DNA from: Pseudomonadota bacterium
GTDB lineage: Bacteria > Pseudomonadota > Gammaproteobacteria > Steroidobacterales > Steroidobacteraceae
NCBI GenBank assembly: GCA_023391815.1
Contig: JAEWAF010000055.1
Coordinates: forward strand, 24,224-88,223
DNA length: 64,000 nucleotides
Reading direction: 5' to 3'
Part shown: piece after piece, positions 19,055 to 27,991 of the stretch
Layout of the letters: every line of letters starts with the position of its first letter
How positions within the stretch are numbered: the first letter of the stretch is position 1
Made by a program: the position numbers and the translations under genes
The notes under the pieces: generated by a model
What the model was told of the DNA's origin: nothing
Databases searched by the model: none
What the model saw: the letters and a program-made list of their open reading frames with translations, nothing else

Positions 19055-19121
19055 TCGCTGCTGGATGCGCGAGCGATCGGAAGGGTCGCAGATTCATGGG
19101 AGCGGCACTTGCCTATTGGTG

Positions 19122-19152
19122 TTGTTTCTAACTCTGAACGAATGGCTACAAT
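19122..19152 (+). promoter_or_regulatory. Candidate promoter of the DUF885 gene
   Basis: TTGTTT (19122-19127) and TACAAT (19147-19152) lie in the divergent gap before the ATG at 19184. The 19-bp spacing is longer than ideal, so this is a weak call. Confidence 0.35.
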
Positions 19153-19183
19153 TGCGTCTGGAAAAAATGGGGAGCGAGGGTTG

Positions 19184-20950
19184 ATGCAAAAATTCTGGTA
19201 TAGCGGTGTGGCCGCGGTTCTACTCGCCAGCGCACCGCTGGTCATGGCTGCCGATGCGCCACCGTCGCCGCCGGCCTGGGTGACGGAAAGCAACAAGCAC
19301 ACGCAGATCCTGCTCGAGATCCTGGCCAGGTACTCGCCCGAAAATGCCACGACCTTCGGCGTCGACGGTCACGATGCCGACGTGGTCGATCTGAAGCCGG
19401 GCTTTTCGGAGCGACAGCAGGCGGACTTGAAGGCGGCCGAGGCCAGGCTCGAAGCGGTGCGCGCGACGGTCGACGACAGGCTGGTCCGTCAGGACATCGA
19501 CATCCTGATCAAGGCCGCTCGCGATCAGCGCCAGACGCTCGAGCTCAACGATCGCTTCCTGCTGCCGTTCCAGGATATCGGCGTGCTGGTGTTCCAGAGC
19601 TTCCAGGACTTGCTCGATGAGCGCGTCGACAAGAAGCGGCAGCAGGCCGCGGTCGTGCGTTTGCATCGCTATGTCGGTGCGGAAAAGGGATATGAGCCGC
19701 TGACCTCGCTGGCTCGAGCTCGGTACGAAGAGCGTGCCGGCGACTCGGCGCTGCTCGGACCCTGGGTCGTCGAGGCTCAGCAGTACCTGGACAACGTGCC
19801 TCGCTATCTCGACGGCACCGAGCAACTGTTCAAAGAGAGCGGCTTGCAAGGTTGGCAGCGTGACATGAAGACGCTGCGCAAGCAGTTCGCCGAGTATGAG
19901 GCTTGGGCGCGTGCCAACGTGCTGCCGCGGGCTCGCAAGACCAATCGATTGCCACCGGAGCTGTACGCCGACAATCTCAAGAACGTCGGTGTGGAGATGA
20001 CTCCGCAGGAGCTCATGGAGCGCGCACTCGCGGACTACGTGCAGACGCGCGATGAGTTGATCCTGACCGCCGCCGAGCTGGCGAAACAACGCAACTGGCC
20101 CGAGTCCGACTATCGCGACGTGATCCGCCGCCTGAAGCAGGAACGCATTCCGAAGGACAAGCTGCTGTCCTTGTATCAAGGTCGGCTGAGCGAGATCGAA
20201 GCCATCGTGCGCGACAAGCACATCGTGACGTTGCCGGCACGCGCGGCCGCGATTCGCCTCGCGAGCGATGCGGAGTCGGCTGCGCAGCCTGCGCCTCATG
20301 TCGATCCGCCCAGGATGATTGGCAACACAGGCGAGCCGGCCGAGTTCGTGCTGCCGACGTCCAATCCCAATTCCAAGTCGGGCGCGGCGCTGGACGATTA
20401 CAGCTACGACGCAATTGCCTGGACGCTCACGGCGCACGAAGCACGTCCCGGTCACGAGCTGCAGTTTGCCCGGATGCTCGAGCACGGAGTATCGACAGCG
20501 CGCATCGTGTTCGCGTTCAACAGTGCGAACGTCGAAGGTTGGGCGCTCTACGCCGAAGCAGTGATGAAGCAGTATCTGCCGGTGGAAGGGCGCATCGGTT
20601 CGCTCCAGTCACGCATGTTCCGTGAGGCGCGTGCGTTCCTCGATCCGATGTTGAACCTCGGCTTGTTACAACCCGAGCAGGCGAAACGCTTTCTCATGGA
20701 GGAGGTCGTCTTGTCCGAGCCCAGGGCAAAACAGGAAGTGGATCGCTATACGTTCCGCGCGCCCGGACAAGCGACGTCCTATTACTACGGCTATACGCGA
20801 TTGAATGCGCTACGCACGCGCGTCGAGCTCGCGCAGGCGGGCCGCTTCAATGCGCTGGCGTTTCATGACTTCATCGTCAATCAGGGCCTGCTGCCGTTCG
20901 ATCTGCTGGAGCAGGCTGTGATGACCGAGTTCGTGCCAGCCGGGCAGTAG
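19184..20950 (+). CDS. Exported DUF885 family peptidase-like protein
   Basis: A 588-residue exported protein of the DUF885 family, predicted metallopeptidases related in fold to M32/gluzincin enzymes. A signal peptide (residues 1-23, ...VMAADAPP) precedes the helical domain. The zinc-site candidate is WTLTAHEARPGHELQ (near 422), which has the H-E-x-x-P-G-H arrangement of the family, followed by the downstream Glu in NVEGWALYAE. Start ATG 19184 has GCGAGGG just upstream and begins the signal; the open frame reaches back to 19109. Substrate unknown. It is divergent from bamA. Confidence 0.82.
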   Translation: MQKFWYSGVAAVLLASAPLVMAADAPPSPPAWVTESNKHTQILLEILARYSPENATTFGVDGHDADVVDLKPGFSERQQADLKAAEARLEAVRATVDDRLVRQDIDILIKAARDQRQTLELNDRFLLPFQDIGVLVFQSFQDLLDERVDKKRQQAAVVRLHRYVGAEKGYEPLTSLARARYEERAGDSALLGPWVVEAQQYLDNVPRYLDGTEQLFKESGLQGWQRDMKTLRKQFAEYEAWARANVLPRARKTNRLPPELYADNLKNVGVEMTPQELMERALADYVQTRDELILTAAELAKQRNWPESDYRDVIRRLKQERIPKDKLLSLYQGRLSEIEAIVRDKHIVTLPARAAAIRLASDAESAAQPAPHVDPPRMIGNTGEPAEFVLPTSNPNSKSGAALDDYSYDAIAWTLTAHEARPGHELQFARMLEHGVSTARIVFAFNSANVEGWALYAEAVMKQYLPVEGRIGSLQSRMFREARAFLDPMLNLGLLQPEQAKRFLMEEVVLSEPRAKQEVDRYTFRAPGQATSYYYGYTRLNALRTRVELAQAGRFNALAFHDFIVNQGLLPFDLLEQAVMTEFVPAGQ

Positions 20951-20953
20951 CGC

Positions 20954-21985
20954 TTACTGCTTGGATCCGGCAGCGGCTTTCTCTTCTTCGCGCGCCCCGG
21001 CAAGGATGCCGGGCAGCGCGTAGTTGCCTTCGTGGCAGGCGTATTCGTAGATCGGCTGGTCGGTGTAATGGAATGGGATCTCGCCGCGCCACGGCGTGCT
21101 GAACGTATCGGGGTCCTCGACCGTGAACTCGTACAGGATGGTCTGTTGTTCGGTCCGAGTGAAGCGCTCGATCACTTTGAGCCTGGGCGAGACCGGAATG
21201 GTTCGATAGCTCGCGCCCTGACCGATCTGAATCGGCTGTGCCGGATTGAAGTTGGTGGTTTCGACCACCAGCGTCTCGCCTTCCCAGCGGCCGATGGAGT
21301 CGCCCATCCATTGCCGCACGTGATCCGGCGGATGTGTGCCGCCGAGGCGGATGATGCGCGCGTCGTGGACCATCTCGATGTGGATCAGGACCGCGTCGGC
21401 CGATTGCACGATCTGATAATTGCTGTTGTACATCACCGGCAGCATCGGCGGGCCGGAGTTCGTGCCGAAACCCAAGATGCAACGTTCGCCGAGCGCGCGC
21501 TGTTCGGGGCCGTCGAATGCGCCTTGGGCGGCACGCGCGGTGCGGGCGGCGAGGCGTTGCTGACCGGGTTCCGACAACGGCGGCACCTGGCCATCCTCGG
21601 GATAGACGATCAATGAGCTGCGTCGTTCGCTCTTGACGTTCGCGACCTTGTTGGCGGGATCGAACCAGAACACGTTGTAGCCGCCGACATTGCCCTTGGG
21701 CAGTTCCTGGCTCAGGTCGCTCGGCCGATCGGCTTGGGCGGCGAATTCCTGCATGCGCTTTTCCATCTGCAGCGCTTCGGGCTCGGTCAGCACCAGCTTG
21801 TTTCCCAACGCCTTCGGCCGCTCGACCGGCGTGAGCGTGGCGTTGGTCCAGATGCCTTGCAGATCGGGATGACCGTCGGCCGTGCGCGGCGCTTTGTAAT
21901 TGCCCGCGAATGCCGCCGAGGAGCTGAGCGTCAGGGCGAGCGCCGCCCACAGATGAGATGAATACGCAGCGTTGGCCGATTTCAT
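20954..21985 (-). CDS. Exported protein of an unrecognised family, paralogue A
   Basis: A 343-residue exported protein (signal ending ...SSAAFAGN) with no domain I can name. It shares motifs along its whole length with the protein at 33631-34626: DGHPDLQGIWTNAT, GGYNVFWFDP, RSSLIVYPEDGQVPPL, GERCILGFGTNSGPPMLP, YNSNYQIVQ, EMVHDARIIR, WMGDSIGRWEGETLVVETTNF and YEYACHEGNYALPGILAGAREEE. The composition is beta-rich. The conserved Cys, His and Trp positions suggest a folded extracellular or periplasmic domain with a functional site. It is convergent with the DUF885 gene, 3 bp apart. Confidence 0.7.
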   Translation of the reverse strand: MKSANAAYSSHLWAALALTLSSSAAFAGNYKAPRTADGHPDLQGIWTNATLTPVERPKALGNKLVLTEPEALQMEKRMQEFAAQADRPSDLSQELPKGNVGGYNVFWFDPANKVANVKSERRSSLIVYPEDGQVPPLSEPGQQRLAARTARAAQGAFDGPEQRALGERCILGFGTNSGPPMLPVMYNSNYQIVQSADAVLIHIEMVHDARIIRLGGTHPPDHVRQWMGDSIGRWEGETLVVETTNFNPAQPIQIGQGASYRTIPVSPRLKVIERFTRTEQQTILYEFTVEDPDTFSTPWRGEIPFHYTDQPIYEYACHEGNYALPGILAGAREEEKAAAGSKQ

Positions 21986-22097
21986 CGCGTCCCGCCTGTC
22001 TTTGATGAAGGGGCCAGTATTGCAGAAGCCCGGGGCGGGACGGCCGACGTTGACGGTTCTTCAACTTCGGCGGACGGGTTCCGCGCAGCGGCCGGTC

Positions 22098-22475
22098 TTA
22101 GTGAGATTCCGAGCGCGGCGTCTGCTCGTGGTTCGAGCCATCGATTTTCGCAAGGACCGATAGCGCCGCTTCGTAGCGCAAGCGCACTTCGCGCAGGCTG
22201 GCTGGTTCGACCGAGGCACGACCGGCATCGGCTGCTGTTTGTTTCTCGACTTCGGCGCGCAGCACTGGCAGCGCACCCTTCAAGCTTGCGAGCAGCTCGG
22301 GTGCGGCGGCAATCAGACGAGCGTTGGCTTCGGCACTGCCATCATCGGGACCCACGGCGGTGTGGCACAGGGCGATATGCCAGACCACGCCGTCGATGAC
22401 CGCGTCGATACACGGCTCGTTGGGATAACGTGGATCGACGTTGACGATCCAAGGCCCCTGAGTGTGCTGTCCCAT
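22098..22475 (-). CDS. Small protein with phage-type HT-GPW / EANARLIAAAPELL signature
   Basis: A 125-residue soluble protein. The N-terminus MGQHTQGPWIV and the segment AEANARLIAAAPELLASL form a signature familiar from small proteins of tailed phages and prophages; function unknown. The C-terminal third is a helical extension (REVRLRYEAALSVLAKI). ATG 22475 was chosen over the upstream frame because GGAAGGAAAGACGG precedes it directly and the signature starts there. No other phage gene is nearby, so it is either domesticated or a remnant. A promoter fits at 22529-22556. Confidence 0.65.
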   Translation of the reverse strand: MGQHTQGPWIVNVDPRYPNEPCIDAVIDGVVWHIALCHTAVGPDDGSAEANARLIAAAPELLASLKGALPVLRAEVEKQTAADAGRASVEPASLREVRLRYEAALSVLAKIDGSNHEQTPRSESH

Positions 22476-22528
22476 CCGTCTTTCCTTCCACCGGCTGCCG
22501 TTGCTGACAGGGCGTGGTCTGAAGCGGA

Positions 22529-22556
22529 ATTGTCCATCGCCAGCTTGCGTTGTCAA
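22529..22556 (-). promoter_or_regulatory. Candidate sigma-70 promoter of the 22098-22475 gene
   Basis: On the minus strand, TTGACA (complement of 22551-22556) and GACAAT (complement of 22529-22534) are separated by 16 bp, with a perfect -35 and a 4/6 -10. Transcription would start about 45 nt before the ATG at 22475. Confidence 0.5.
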
Positions 22557-22694
22557 CACAATGAGGACCGCGATGCTCCGCGGTAGCTGTCATCCGCTTC
22601 AGGGAACGTCTGAGGCAGCATGCACGGTTCGGCGCCTGAGCAGGCGCCGGCTCGCATCGTTAGATATAGCCATTCGAGTGGGAGTGGTTGGGAG

Positions 22695-23174
22695 ATGGGC
22701 CGCTTTTCGGCCGCCGCGCAAGTGGCGGCCTTTTTTCTTCTTATCGCCAGTCCGCTCGCCCGCGCGTGTGAGGATTGCGAGCGATTGCCACAGGACCCGC
22801 CGCCCACCGGCCGGGTCGACGTGACCGCGGCCGTCGATGCGGCGACTTCATTCGTCGCCAAAGCGATCCGTAATCTGTATCCCTCGTACGACGTGAAAAT
22901 CGTCGAGGGCGATGCCGTCGACGCGGTCGATACCACGCCGACGGTGGCCGAATATGCTGCTGACTACGATGCTCGCGACGGTCAATCGAGCGTCGAGCTG
23001 CCCGGCTTCAGGCATCGTTCCGCGTGGCAATTGACCTATCGGGACCAGGAGCAAGAGCGGGCGGCACTGTCACAGCGCGCCAAAGGCGAGCGAATCCAGG
23101 GCACCGACGTGACGCTGGACGATTCCAAGGTGATCGGTCTGCGATTCGAATTCGATTACGGCTGGAAGCGCTAG
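22695..23174 (+). CDS. Hypothetical exported protein
   Basis: A 159-residue protein with an N-terminal signal peptide (GRFSAAAQVAAFFLLIASPLARA). The mature protein begins with two close cysteines (CEDCERL) and contains DVTAAVDAATSFVAKAIRNLYPSYDVKIVEGDAVD and a C-terminal LRFEFDYGWKR. No family recognised. ATG 22695 begins the signal; GGAG lies 10 nt upstream. A perfect 8-bp GC hairpin (22630-22649) is in the region before it. The stop codon shares a CTAG with the convergent methyltransferase gene (4-bp overlap). Confidence 0.55.
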   Translation: MGRFSAAAQVAAFFLLIASPLARACEDCERLPQDPPPTGRVDVTAAVDAATSFVAKAIRNLYPSYDVKIVEGDAVDAVDTTPTVAEYAADYDARDGQSSVELPGFRHRSAWQLTYRDQEQERAALSQRAKGERIQGTDVTLDDSKVIGLRFEFDYGWKR

Positions 23175-23986
23175 CCGGGCTTACGGCCGCTGATGACAGG
23201 GATGTGCCATACCACGTACTGACGCGGATCCAGGATCGAAGCGATGCTCTGGTCGAAGAGCGCGCGCACTTCGTCGATGCTCAGCTTGCTGTGCTCGGCG
23301 AGCACTTCCGTGTATCCGTCGCGCCACGCCTGAATGATGGTGGCGAACGTCTCGCGCGGTACGCGCAATGTATCGACGACGATGTAATCGACGTGCAACT
23401 CCCGCACGCCCAGCTCGTTCATGATGGCCCAGGTGCGACGGCCGATGCGGGCGTCGGTATGAGTCCGACGCGTAAACTCGATCACGCCCTCGTGCCACAA
23501 ACGGTCCGGGTCCACCGCGCCGGGCGGCATGTGTAACATTCCGTAATCTTCGCTGAGGACGTGCACCCAGCCGCCGGGTTTGCAGATCCGTACCAGCTCG
23601 GCAATGACCTTCTCGGGCTCGGGCACCGCCTGAGTCATATGACGGCACACGACCAGATCGAACTGGGCCTTGCCAAACCTCAATTCGAACGCATCGCCTT
23701 GCTCGAATTGCACCCGAGGGGCGAGCGCGGCATGCTCGCGACGAGCGTAAGCTGCGGAGCTTTCCAGTATGTCTACGCCGATGATGTTCGCCTGTGGGTA
23801 GACGGCGGCGAGACGGCTGGTGATTTCGCCGCTACCGCAACCGATGTCGGCGATCTGTGTCGGTCGACCGTAGCGTGCGAGTAACGATTGTTCCTGCGGC
23901 CAGATGGCTTCGGCCTGCGCTCGCAGGTTGCGGACCATCGATTCGTCCGCCATCTGCTCGGCTTGCGGATTACGGTGCTTGCTCAT
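23171..23986 (-). CDS. Class I SAM-dependent methyltransferase
   Basis: A 271-residue cytoplasmic methyltransferase with a Rossmann fold. Motif I is IADIGCGSGEITSRLA (near 45), followed by the acidic IIGVDILESS, FEQGDAFELRF and FDLVVCRHMTQAVPEPEKVIAELVRICKPGGWVHVLSE. These are the standard SAM-binding motifs of the Methyltransf_11/25 group. The acceptor is unknown. ATG 23986 was preferred over an in-frame TTG at 24004; neither has a strong Shine-Dalgarno. Confidence 0.83.
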   Translation of the reverse strand: MSKHRNPQAEQMADESMVRNLRAQAEAIWPQEQSLLARYGRPTQIADIGCGSGEITSRLAAVYPQANIIGVDILESSAAYARREHAALAPRVQFEQGDAFELRFGKAQFDLVVCRHMTQAVPEPEKVIAELVRICKPGGWVHVLSEDYGMLHMPPGAVDPDRLWHEGVIEFTRRTHTDARIGRRTWAIMNELGVRELHVDYIVVDTLRVPRETFATIIQAWRDGYTEVLAEHSKLSIDEVRALFDQSIASILDPRQYVVWHIPVISGRKPG

Positions 23987-24125
23987 CCGAGCATGATGCG
24001 GCAATCGCGACCGCCAGCAAAGACTCAGCTCACCGGTCCCTCGGGCATCACACTTTGTCGCGACTCAGACCACCCCACAATTAGTCGACCGCCTCATTAT
24101 CCAGCTGCTCATAAAGAGCGAACCT

Positions 24126-24581
24126 GTGCATATGGCGTCCTCCGCGCATTCTCAGACTCCGGAAGCGCTCGTGTCCCTATCGGATGCGCAGCATCTGATC
24201 AAACAGCTGCGCGAGCAGTTGTCCGAAGAGATCGCTGCCCGCGCCCGGCTCGAGCGCAGCATCGAGCAGCTGGATGTGCCGATTCAGCACCTGGGCGACA
24301 GCGTGCAATTCCTGAGCGATGCGTTCGAGGAGCTCACCGAGCTGTTTCACGGATATCGGCAGGCGCTGATCTCGTTGCGGGCGACGCGAACTGCGGCGGC
24401 CTCGTATCTGGCGGACCTTCGAGAACAGGAGGCCGGTTGCGATCTGGAATTCCTCGAGCGCGAAGTGCCCGAGATCCGCGCCCGTTCGCGGCGGGAGGTG
24501 GTCCAGGCGGCCAGGCTGCTGCGCGAGTTGAAGCAGTTCGCCCACGTCGAGCGACCCAAGCAGCGCTCGAGCCGAACCTGA
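24126..24581 (+). CDS. Coiled-coil hypothetical protein
   Basis: A 151-residue, highly helical, charged protein with heptad-like patterning (LSDAQHLIKQLREQLSEEIAARARLERSIEQL, then LEREVPEIRARSRREVVQAARLLRELKQF). It has no signal, membrane segment or known domain. The start is GTG 24126 (AAGAG 7 nt upstream) or ATG 24132. It probably oligomerises; role unknown. A small hairpin with a T-rich tail follows its stop. Confidence 0.55.
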   Translation: MHMASSAHSQTPEALVSLSDAQHLIKQLREQLSEEIAARARLERSIEQLDVPIQHLGDSVQFLSDAFEELTELFHGYRQALISLRATRTAAASYLADLREQEAGCDLEFLEREVPEIRARSRREVVQAARLLRELKQFAHVERPKQRSSRT

Positions 24582-24585
24582 ACAG

Positions 24586-24606
24586 GCTCGGATTCGAGCG
24601 GTTTTG
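24586..24606 (+). terminator. Possible terminator after the coiled-coil gene
   Basis: A 5-bp hairpin GCTCG/CGAGC with GATT loop (24586-24599) is followed by GGTTTTG, 4 bp after the stop codon. The short stem makes it a weak call. Confidence 0.4.
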
Positions 24607-24785
24607 TAATTCCAACCGCGCGAATGGCGACCGCGTCACACTCGTGGCCGACTGTCCGCGCCAAACTACCGGCGCTTAAGGTTTCATCGTACAGCGCCTC
24701 AAATCGACACTCGTTAAGATGCGCCCGGCCAATTGCCGGACCCATCGAGCACTTTTTGACCAGCGCCAGTCGAGGGAAACCCAAC

Positions 24786-25427
24786 GTGTATCGTCGCTCA
24801 TTCGCCGCCATTGCATTCGCTACCGCCCTGCTGAGCCCGCTGGCTCACGCCGAAGGCGAGCAGAGTCTGCGAATGCACTGGAACAAGTCTTCCGAGACCG
24901 ATCTGGGGACGGTGATGATCGGCGACTTCGACGGCTCGCCGGAGTCGAATTACCTGGTGGGCGCGAGCTACGGTTATCAGTTCAGCGATACGTTGTTCAC
25001 GTTGCCGCTGGAAATGACTGCGAACGTCGGCGTGCAGTGGTTCAACGAGCGCGACTATCAGCAGGATGGTTACGGTCTCACCACGTTTATCAAAGCCCAC
25101 TATCGCTGGCGGCTGCCGTGGACCGAAAAGCAGATCCGGCTCGGCCTGGGCGAAGGGCTCAGCTACGTGACGCGCATTCCGATGAGCGAGGTGCGTGACT
25201 TCGCCACGAAGGATGCCGAGTCGGAAAAGTTGATGAATTATCTGGAGTGGACCATCGACGTGCCGCTGCGGCAGTTCCACCCGCTGGAGGGCCTGTTTCA
25301 GGGCGGCGTCATCAAGGATGCGTCGCTGGGCTTTCTGGTGTGGCACCGCTCCAGCGTGTTCGGCGTGTTCAGCAAGACCGGCGGCGGCGTGAACTTCATG
25401 GGCTTCAGCGTCGAAGCCAAGTTCTGA
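24786..25427 (+). CDS. Outer-membrane beta-barrel protein
   Basis: A 213-residue exported protein: a signal peptide (MYRRSFAAIAFATALLSPLAHA) followed by alternating amphipathic strands (NYLVGASYGYQF, TLPLEMTANVGVQWF, LTTFIKAHYRWRL, IRLGLGEGLSYVTRI, SLGFLVWHRSSVFGVF) and a C-terminal strand ending in Phe (GFSVEAKF), the BAM recognition pattern. It is about the size of an 8-10 stranded barrel. The exact family is not certain. GTG 24786 was chosen because it starts the signal peptide and has GAGGG about 10 nt upstream; the open frame begins at 24624. Confidence 0.68.
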   Translation: MYRRSFAAIAFATALLSPLAHAEGEQSLRMHWNKSSETDLGTVMIGDFDGSPESNYLVGASYGYQFSDTLFTLPLEMTANVGVQWFNERDYQQDGYGLTTFIKAHYRWRLPWTEKQIRLGLGEGLSYVTRIPMSEVRDFATKDAESEKLMNYLEWTIDVPLRQFHPLEGLFQGGVIKDASLGFLVWHRSSVFGVFSKTGGGVNFMGFSVEAKF

Positions 25428-25458
25428 TGCAACGACAACCTGGCATGGAGTGTTGGTG

Positions 25459-25665
25459 ATGAAGCTGGAAGTGATGTCGATCAGTTTCCTGCGCAGCGGG
25501 GCGCTGTCGGTGGAGGTCGGCGCGCAGTCGCAGAAGGATACCCCGGCCGAGCCGTCGCTCGACGTGGTGAAGATGTGGGTCTACCTGCCTTCCTACGACA
25601 AGGCCGCGCCGCTGGAAAACGTTCTCGAAGCGGCGCTCAACATCGCACGCCAGTCGTTACGCTGA
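25459..25665 (+). CDS. Small hypothetical protein
   Basis: A 68-residue protein (MKLEVMSISFLRSG at the start) with a short beta region and a helical end (LENVLEAALNIARQSLR); no family recognised. ATG 25459 has GGAG 8 nt upstream. It begins 31 bp after the barrel gene and may be co-transcribed with it. A 7-bp hairpin at 25680-25700 follows. Confidence 0.5.
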   Translation: MKLEVMSISFLRSGALSVEVGAQSQKDTPAEPSLDVVKMWVYLPSYDKAAPLENVLEAALNIARQSLR

Positions 25666-25679
25666 CGTTTCTTATGAGT

Positions 25680-25700
25680 CTCCTCGTCGTTTCCGAGGAG
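25680..25700 (+). terminator. Hairpin after the small protein gene
   Basis: CTCCTCG (25680-25686) and CGAGGAG (25694-25700) pair perfectly around a 7-nt loop, 15 bp after the stop; no U-tract follows. A second 7-bp hairpin, CCGCGCC/GGCGCGG at 25736-25760, lies just before the next gene. Confidence 0.4.
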
Positions 25701-25779
25701 CTTCCCCCGGGGGCGCACGTATAAGATTCCCCCAACCGCGCCCGTCACCTTCAGGCGCGGACGCGTTTCGGGGGATTCG

Positions 25780-27858
25780 ATGCGGCCATTCCGTTCAGCG
25801 GTACAGTGCATCCTGCATGGCGCGATGCTCGGCGTCGTGCTTGCTCATTCGGTCCCGGCGCTCGCCGGCGATGTCGATGCCGCACGGTTGCTCGCCGCGC
25901 CCGGCAACAACGCCGACTGGCTCACCCACGGCCGCACCTATGACGAACAGCGCTTCAGCCCGCTGGCCAGAATTCATCAGGGCAACGTCAACGAGCTGAA
26001 GCTCGCCTGGTTCTACGACTTCGACACCACGCGCGGCCAGGAGGCGACGCCGCTGGTGATCGACGGCGTCATGTATGTCACATCGGCGTGGAGCAAAGTG
26101 TTCGCGCTGGACGCGCGTAACGGTCGCGAGCTGTGGCGCTTCGATCCCAAAGTGGAGGGAGCCAAAGCCATCGACGCTTGCTGCGACGTGGTCAATCGAG
26201 GGGTCGCGGCGTGGGGCAATCGCGTGTTCGTCGGCACGCTCGACGGACGTTTGATCGCGCTGGATCGCGCAACCGGCAAGCCCGCGTGGTCCGTACAAAC
26301 GACCGATCCCACCAAACGTTACACCATCACCGGCGCACCCCGCGTGATCGCGGGTAAAGTCATCATCGGCAATGGCGGCGGCGAGATGGGCGTGCGCGGC
26401 TACGTCTCTGCCTACGATGCCAGCGACGGCAAGCTGGTGTGGCGTTTCTATACCGTGCCCGGCAATCCGAAAGACGGATTCGAAAGTCCCGCGCTCGAGC
26501 GTGCGGCGAAGACCTGGCACGGCGAGTGGTGGAAGTACGGCGGCGGCGGCACCGTGTGGGATTCGATGGCGTATGACCCACAGCTCGATTTGCTTTATAT
26601 CGGCGTAGGTAACGGCAGTCCGTGGAATCACCGGATCCGCTCCAATGGCGAGGGTGACAATCTTTATTTGTCTTCGATCGTGGCGCTGCGCCCGGCGACC
26701 GGCGAATACGTGTGGCATTTCCAAACGACGCCGGCGGAATCGTGGGACTTCACCGCGACTCAGCACATCATCCTGGCCGATCTCACCATCGAGGGACGTG
26801 AGCGCAAGGTGCTGATGCAGGCGCCGAAGAACGGATTTTTCTACGTGATCGATCGTGCCACCGGCGAGTTCATTCACGCCAAGAACTATGTGCACGTGAC
26901 GTGGACGACCGGGCTCGATCCCAAGACGGGCCGGCCCGGCATGGTGCCTGAAGCGCGGTATCTGCGTGAGCCGGCGATGGTGTCGCCCGGTCCGCTCGGC
27001 GCGCACAACTGGTATCCGATGTCCTTCAGCCCACAGACCCGGCTGGCGTACATCCCGGCGCTGGAAGCGTCGAGCTATTACAAACACGACGACGCCTTTC
27101 AGTTCCGAGAGCGAACTTGGAATACCGGTATCCAGATTTCGCGAGATCCGCCCAATGCGAAGTCCGCGGCGGACGCGGCGAAGAGCAAAGGTGGCGCGAT
27201 GCTGATCGCGTGGGATCCTGTCGGTCAGCGCGAAGTATGGCGAGTGAATCATGCGCGGGCCGGCAACGGCGGATTGCTGACGACCGGTGGCAAGCTGGTG
27301 TTTCAAGGCTCGGTCGACGGGATGTTCAATGCATACGCCGCGGACACGGGGGCGCGCTTGTGGTCGCAGGATGTGCAGAACGCGATTCTCGGTGGGCCGG
27401 TCACGTTCGAACTGGATGGCGAGCAGTACGTTTCTGCATTAGCGGGCATCGGCGGCGTCGCTGTCGCGGGTGTGCTCGGAACTTCGCAGGCACGCAGTAC
27501 GTTCGGGCGCGTTGTGACGTTCAAGATCGGTGGCAAAGCGGCGTTGCCGGCGCTGATTTCAAACAACGCAAGGAAGCCGCCGGACGTGCGCCGGGCGAAC
27601 GCACAGGGTGACGTCGCGTCGGGTCAGCGCACGTACGATAACGTGTGCTCCGTCTGTCACGGGATGAGTGCTCGCAGCGAGACGGCGATTCCAGATTTGC
27701 GTTATTCGGCTGCCATCGTCGATCGGGAGACCTTCAAGTCGATCGTGATCGATGGAGTGCGGGCGAATAAGGGGATGGTCGGATTCGGCTCGACGCTCAC
27801 GCCGTCGCAAGTGGAGGAGATCCGCGCTTATCTGGTGTCTTTGGCGGTTGCGCTTTAA
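25780..27858 (+). CDS. Quinohemoprotein alcohol dehydrogenase (PQQ + heme c)
   Basis: A 692-residue periplasmic PQQ-dependent alcohol dehydrogenase of the quinohemoprotein type. A signal peptide (...VPALAGDV) precedes the eight-bladed propeller, with typical NADWLTHGRTYDEQRFSPLARI, the vicinal cysteine pair in DACCDVVNRG, W-motif blades (LKLAWFYDF, GKLVWRFYT, GEYVWHFQT) and AWDPVGQREVW near the C-terminal blades. A C-terminal cytochrome c domain (about 600-692) carries CSVCHG. It oxidises alcohols and passes electrons to the respiratory chain. GGGGGATTCG precedes ATG 25780. No PQQ biosynthesis genes are in the window. Confidence 0.9.
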   Translation: MRPFRSAVQCILHGAMLGVVLAHSVPALAGDVDAARLLAAPGNNADWLTHGRTYDEQRFSPLARIHQGNVNELKLAWFYDFDTTRGQEATPLVIDGVMYVTSAWSKVFALDARNGRELWRFDPKVEGAKAIDACCDVVNRGVAAWGNRVFVGTLDGRLIALDRATGKPAWSVQTTDPTKRYTITGAPRVIAGKVIIGNGGGEMGVRGYVSAYDASDGKLVWRFYTVPGNPKDGFESPALERAAKTWHGEWWKYGGGGTVWDSMAYDPQLDLLYIGVGNGSPWNHRIRSNGEGDNLYLSSIVALRPATGEYVWHFQTTPAESWDFTATQHIILADLTIEGRERKVLMQAPKNGFFYVIDRATGEFIHAKNYVHVTWTTGLDPKTGRPGMVPEARYLREPAMVSPGPLGAHNWYPMSFSPQTRLAYIPALEASSYYKHDDAFQFRERTWNTGIQISRDPPNAKSAADAAKSKGGAMLIAWDPVGQREVWRVNHARAGNGGLLTTGGKLVFQGSVDGMFNAYAADTGARLWSQDVQNAILGGPVTFELDGEQYVSALAGIGGVAVAGVLGTSQARSTFGRVVTFKIGGKAALPALISNNARKPPDVRRANAQGDVASGQRTYDNVCSVCHGMSARSETAIPDLRYSAAIVDRETFKSIVIDGVRANKGMVGFGSTLTPSQVEEIRAYLVSLAVAL

Positions 27859-27991
27859 GGATCATAAGATTTGAGCGTGACTTGAAGCTAAGCCCGTCGG
27901 CGGCGCGTCCGCGGGGGCGGGGACCTTGGCTCCCGGCCAGCGGCTTGGCAGACTCCGTTCCCACCCGAAGAACAATCACGGACCGCCGGAC

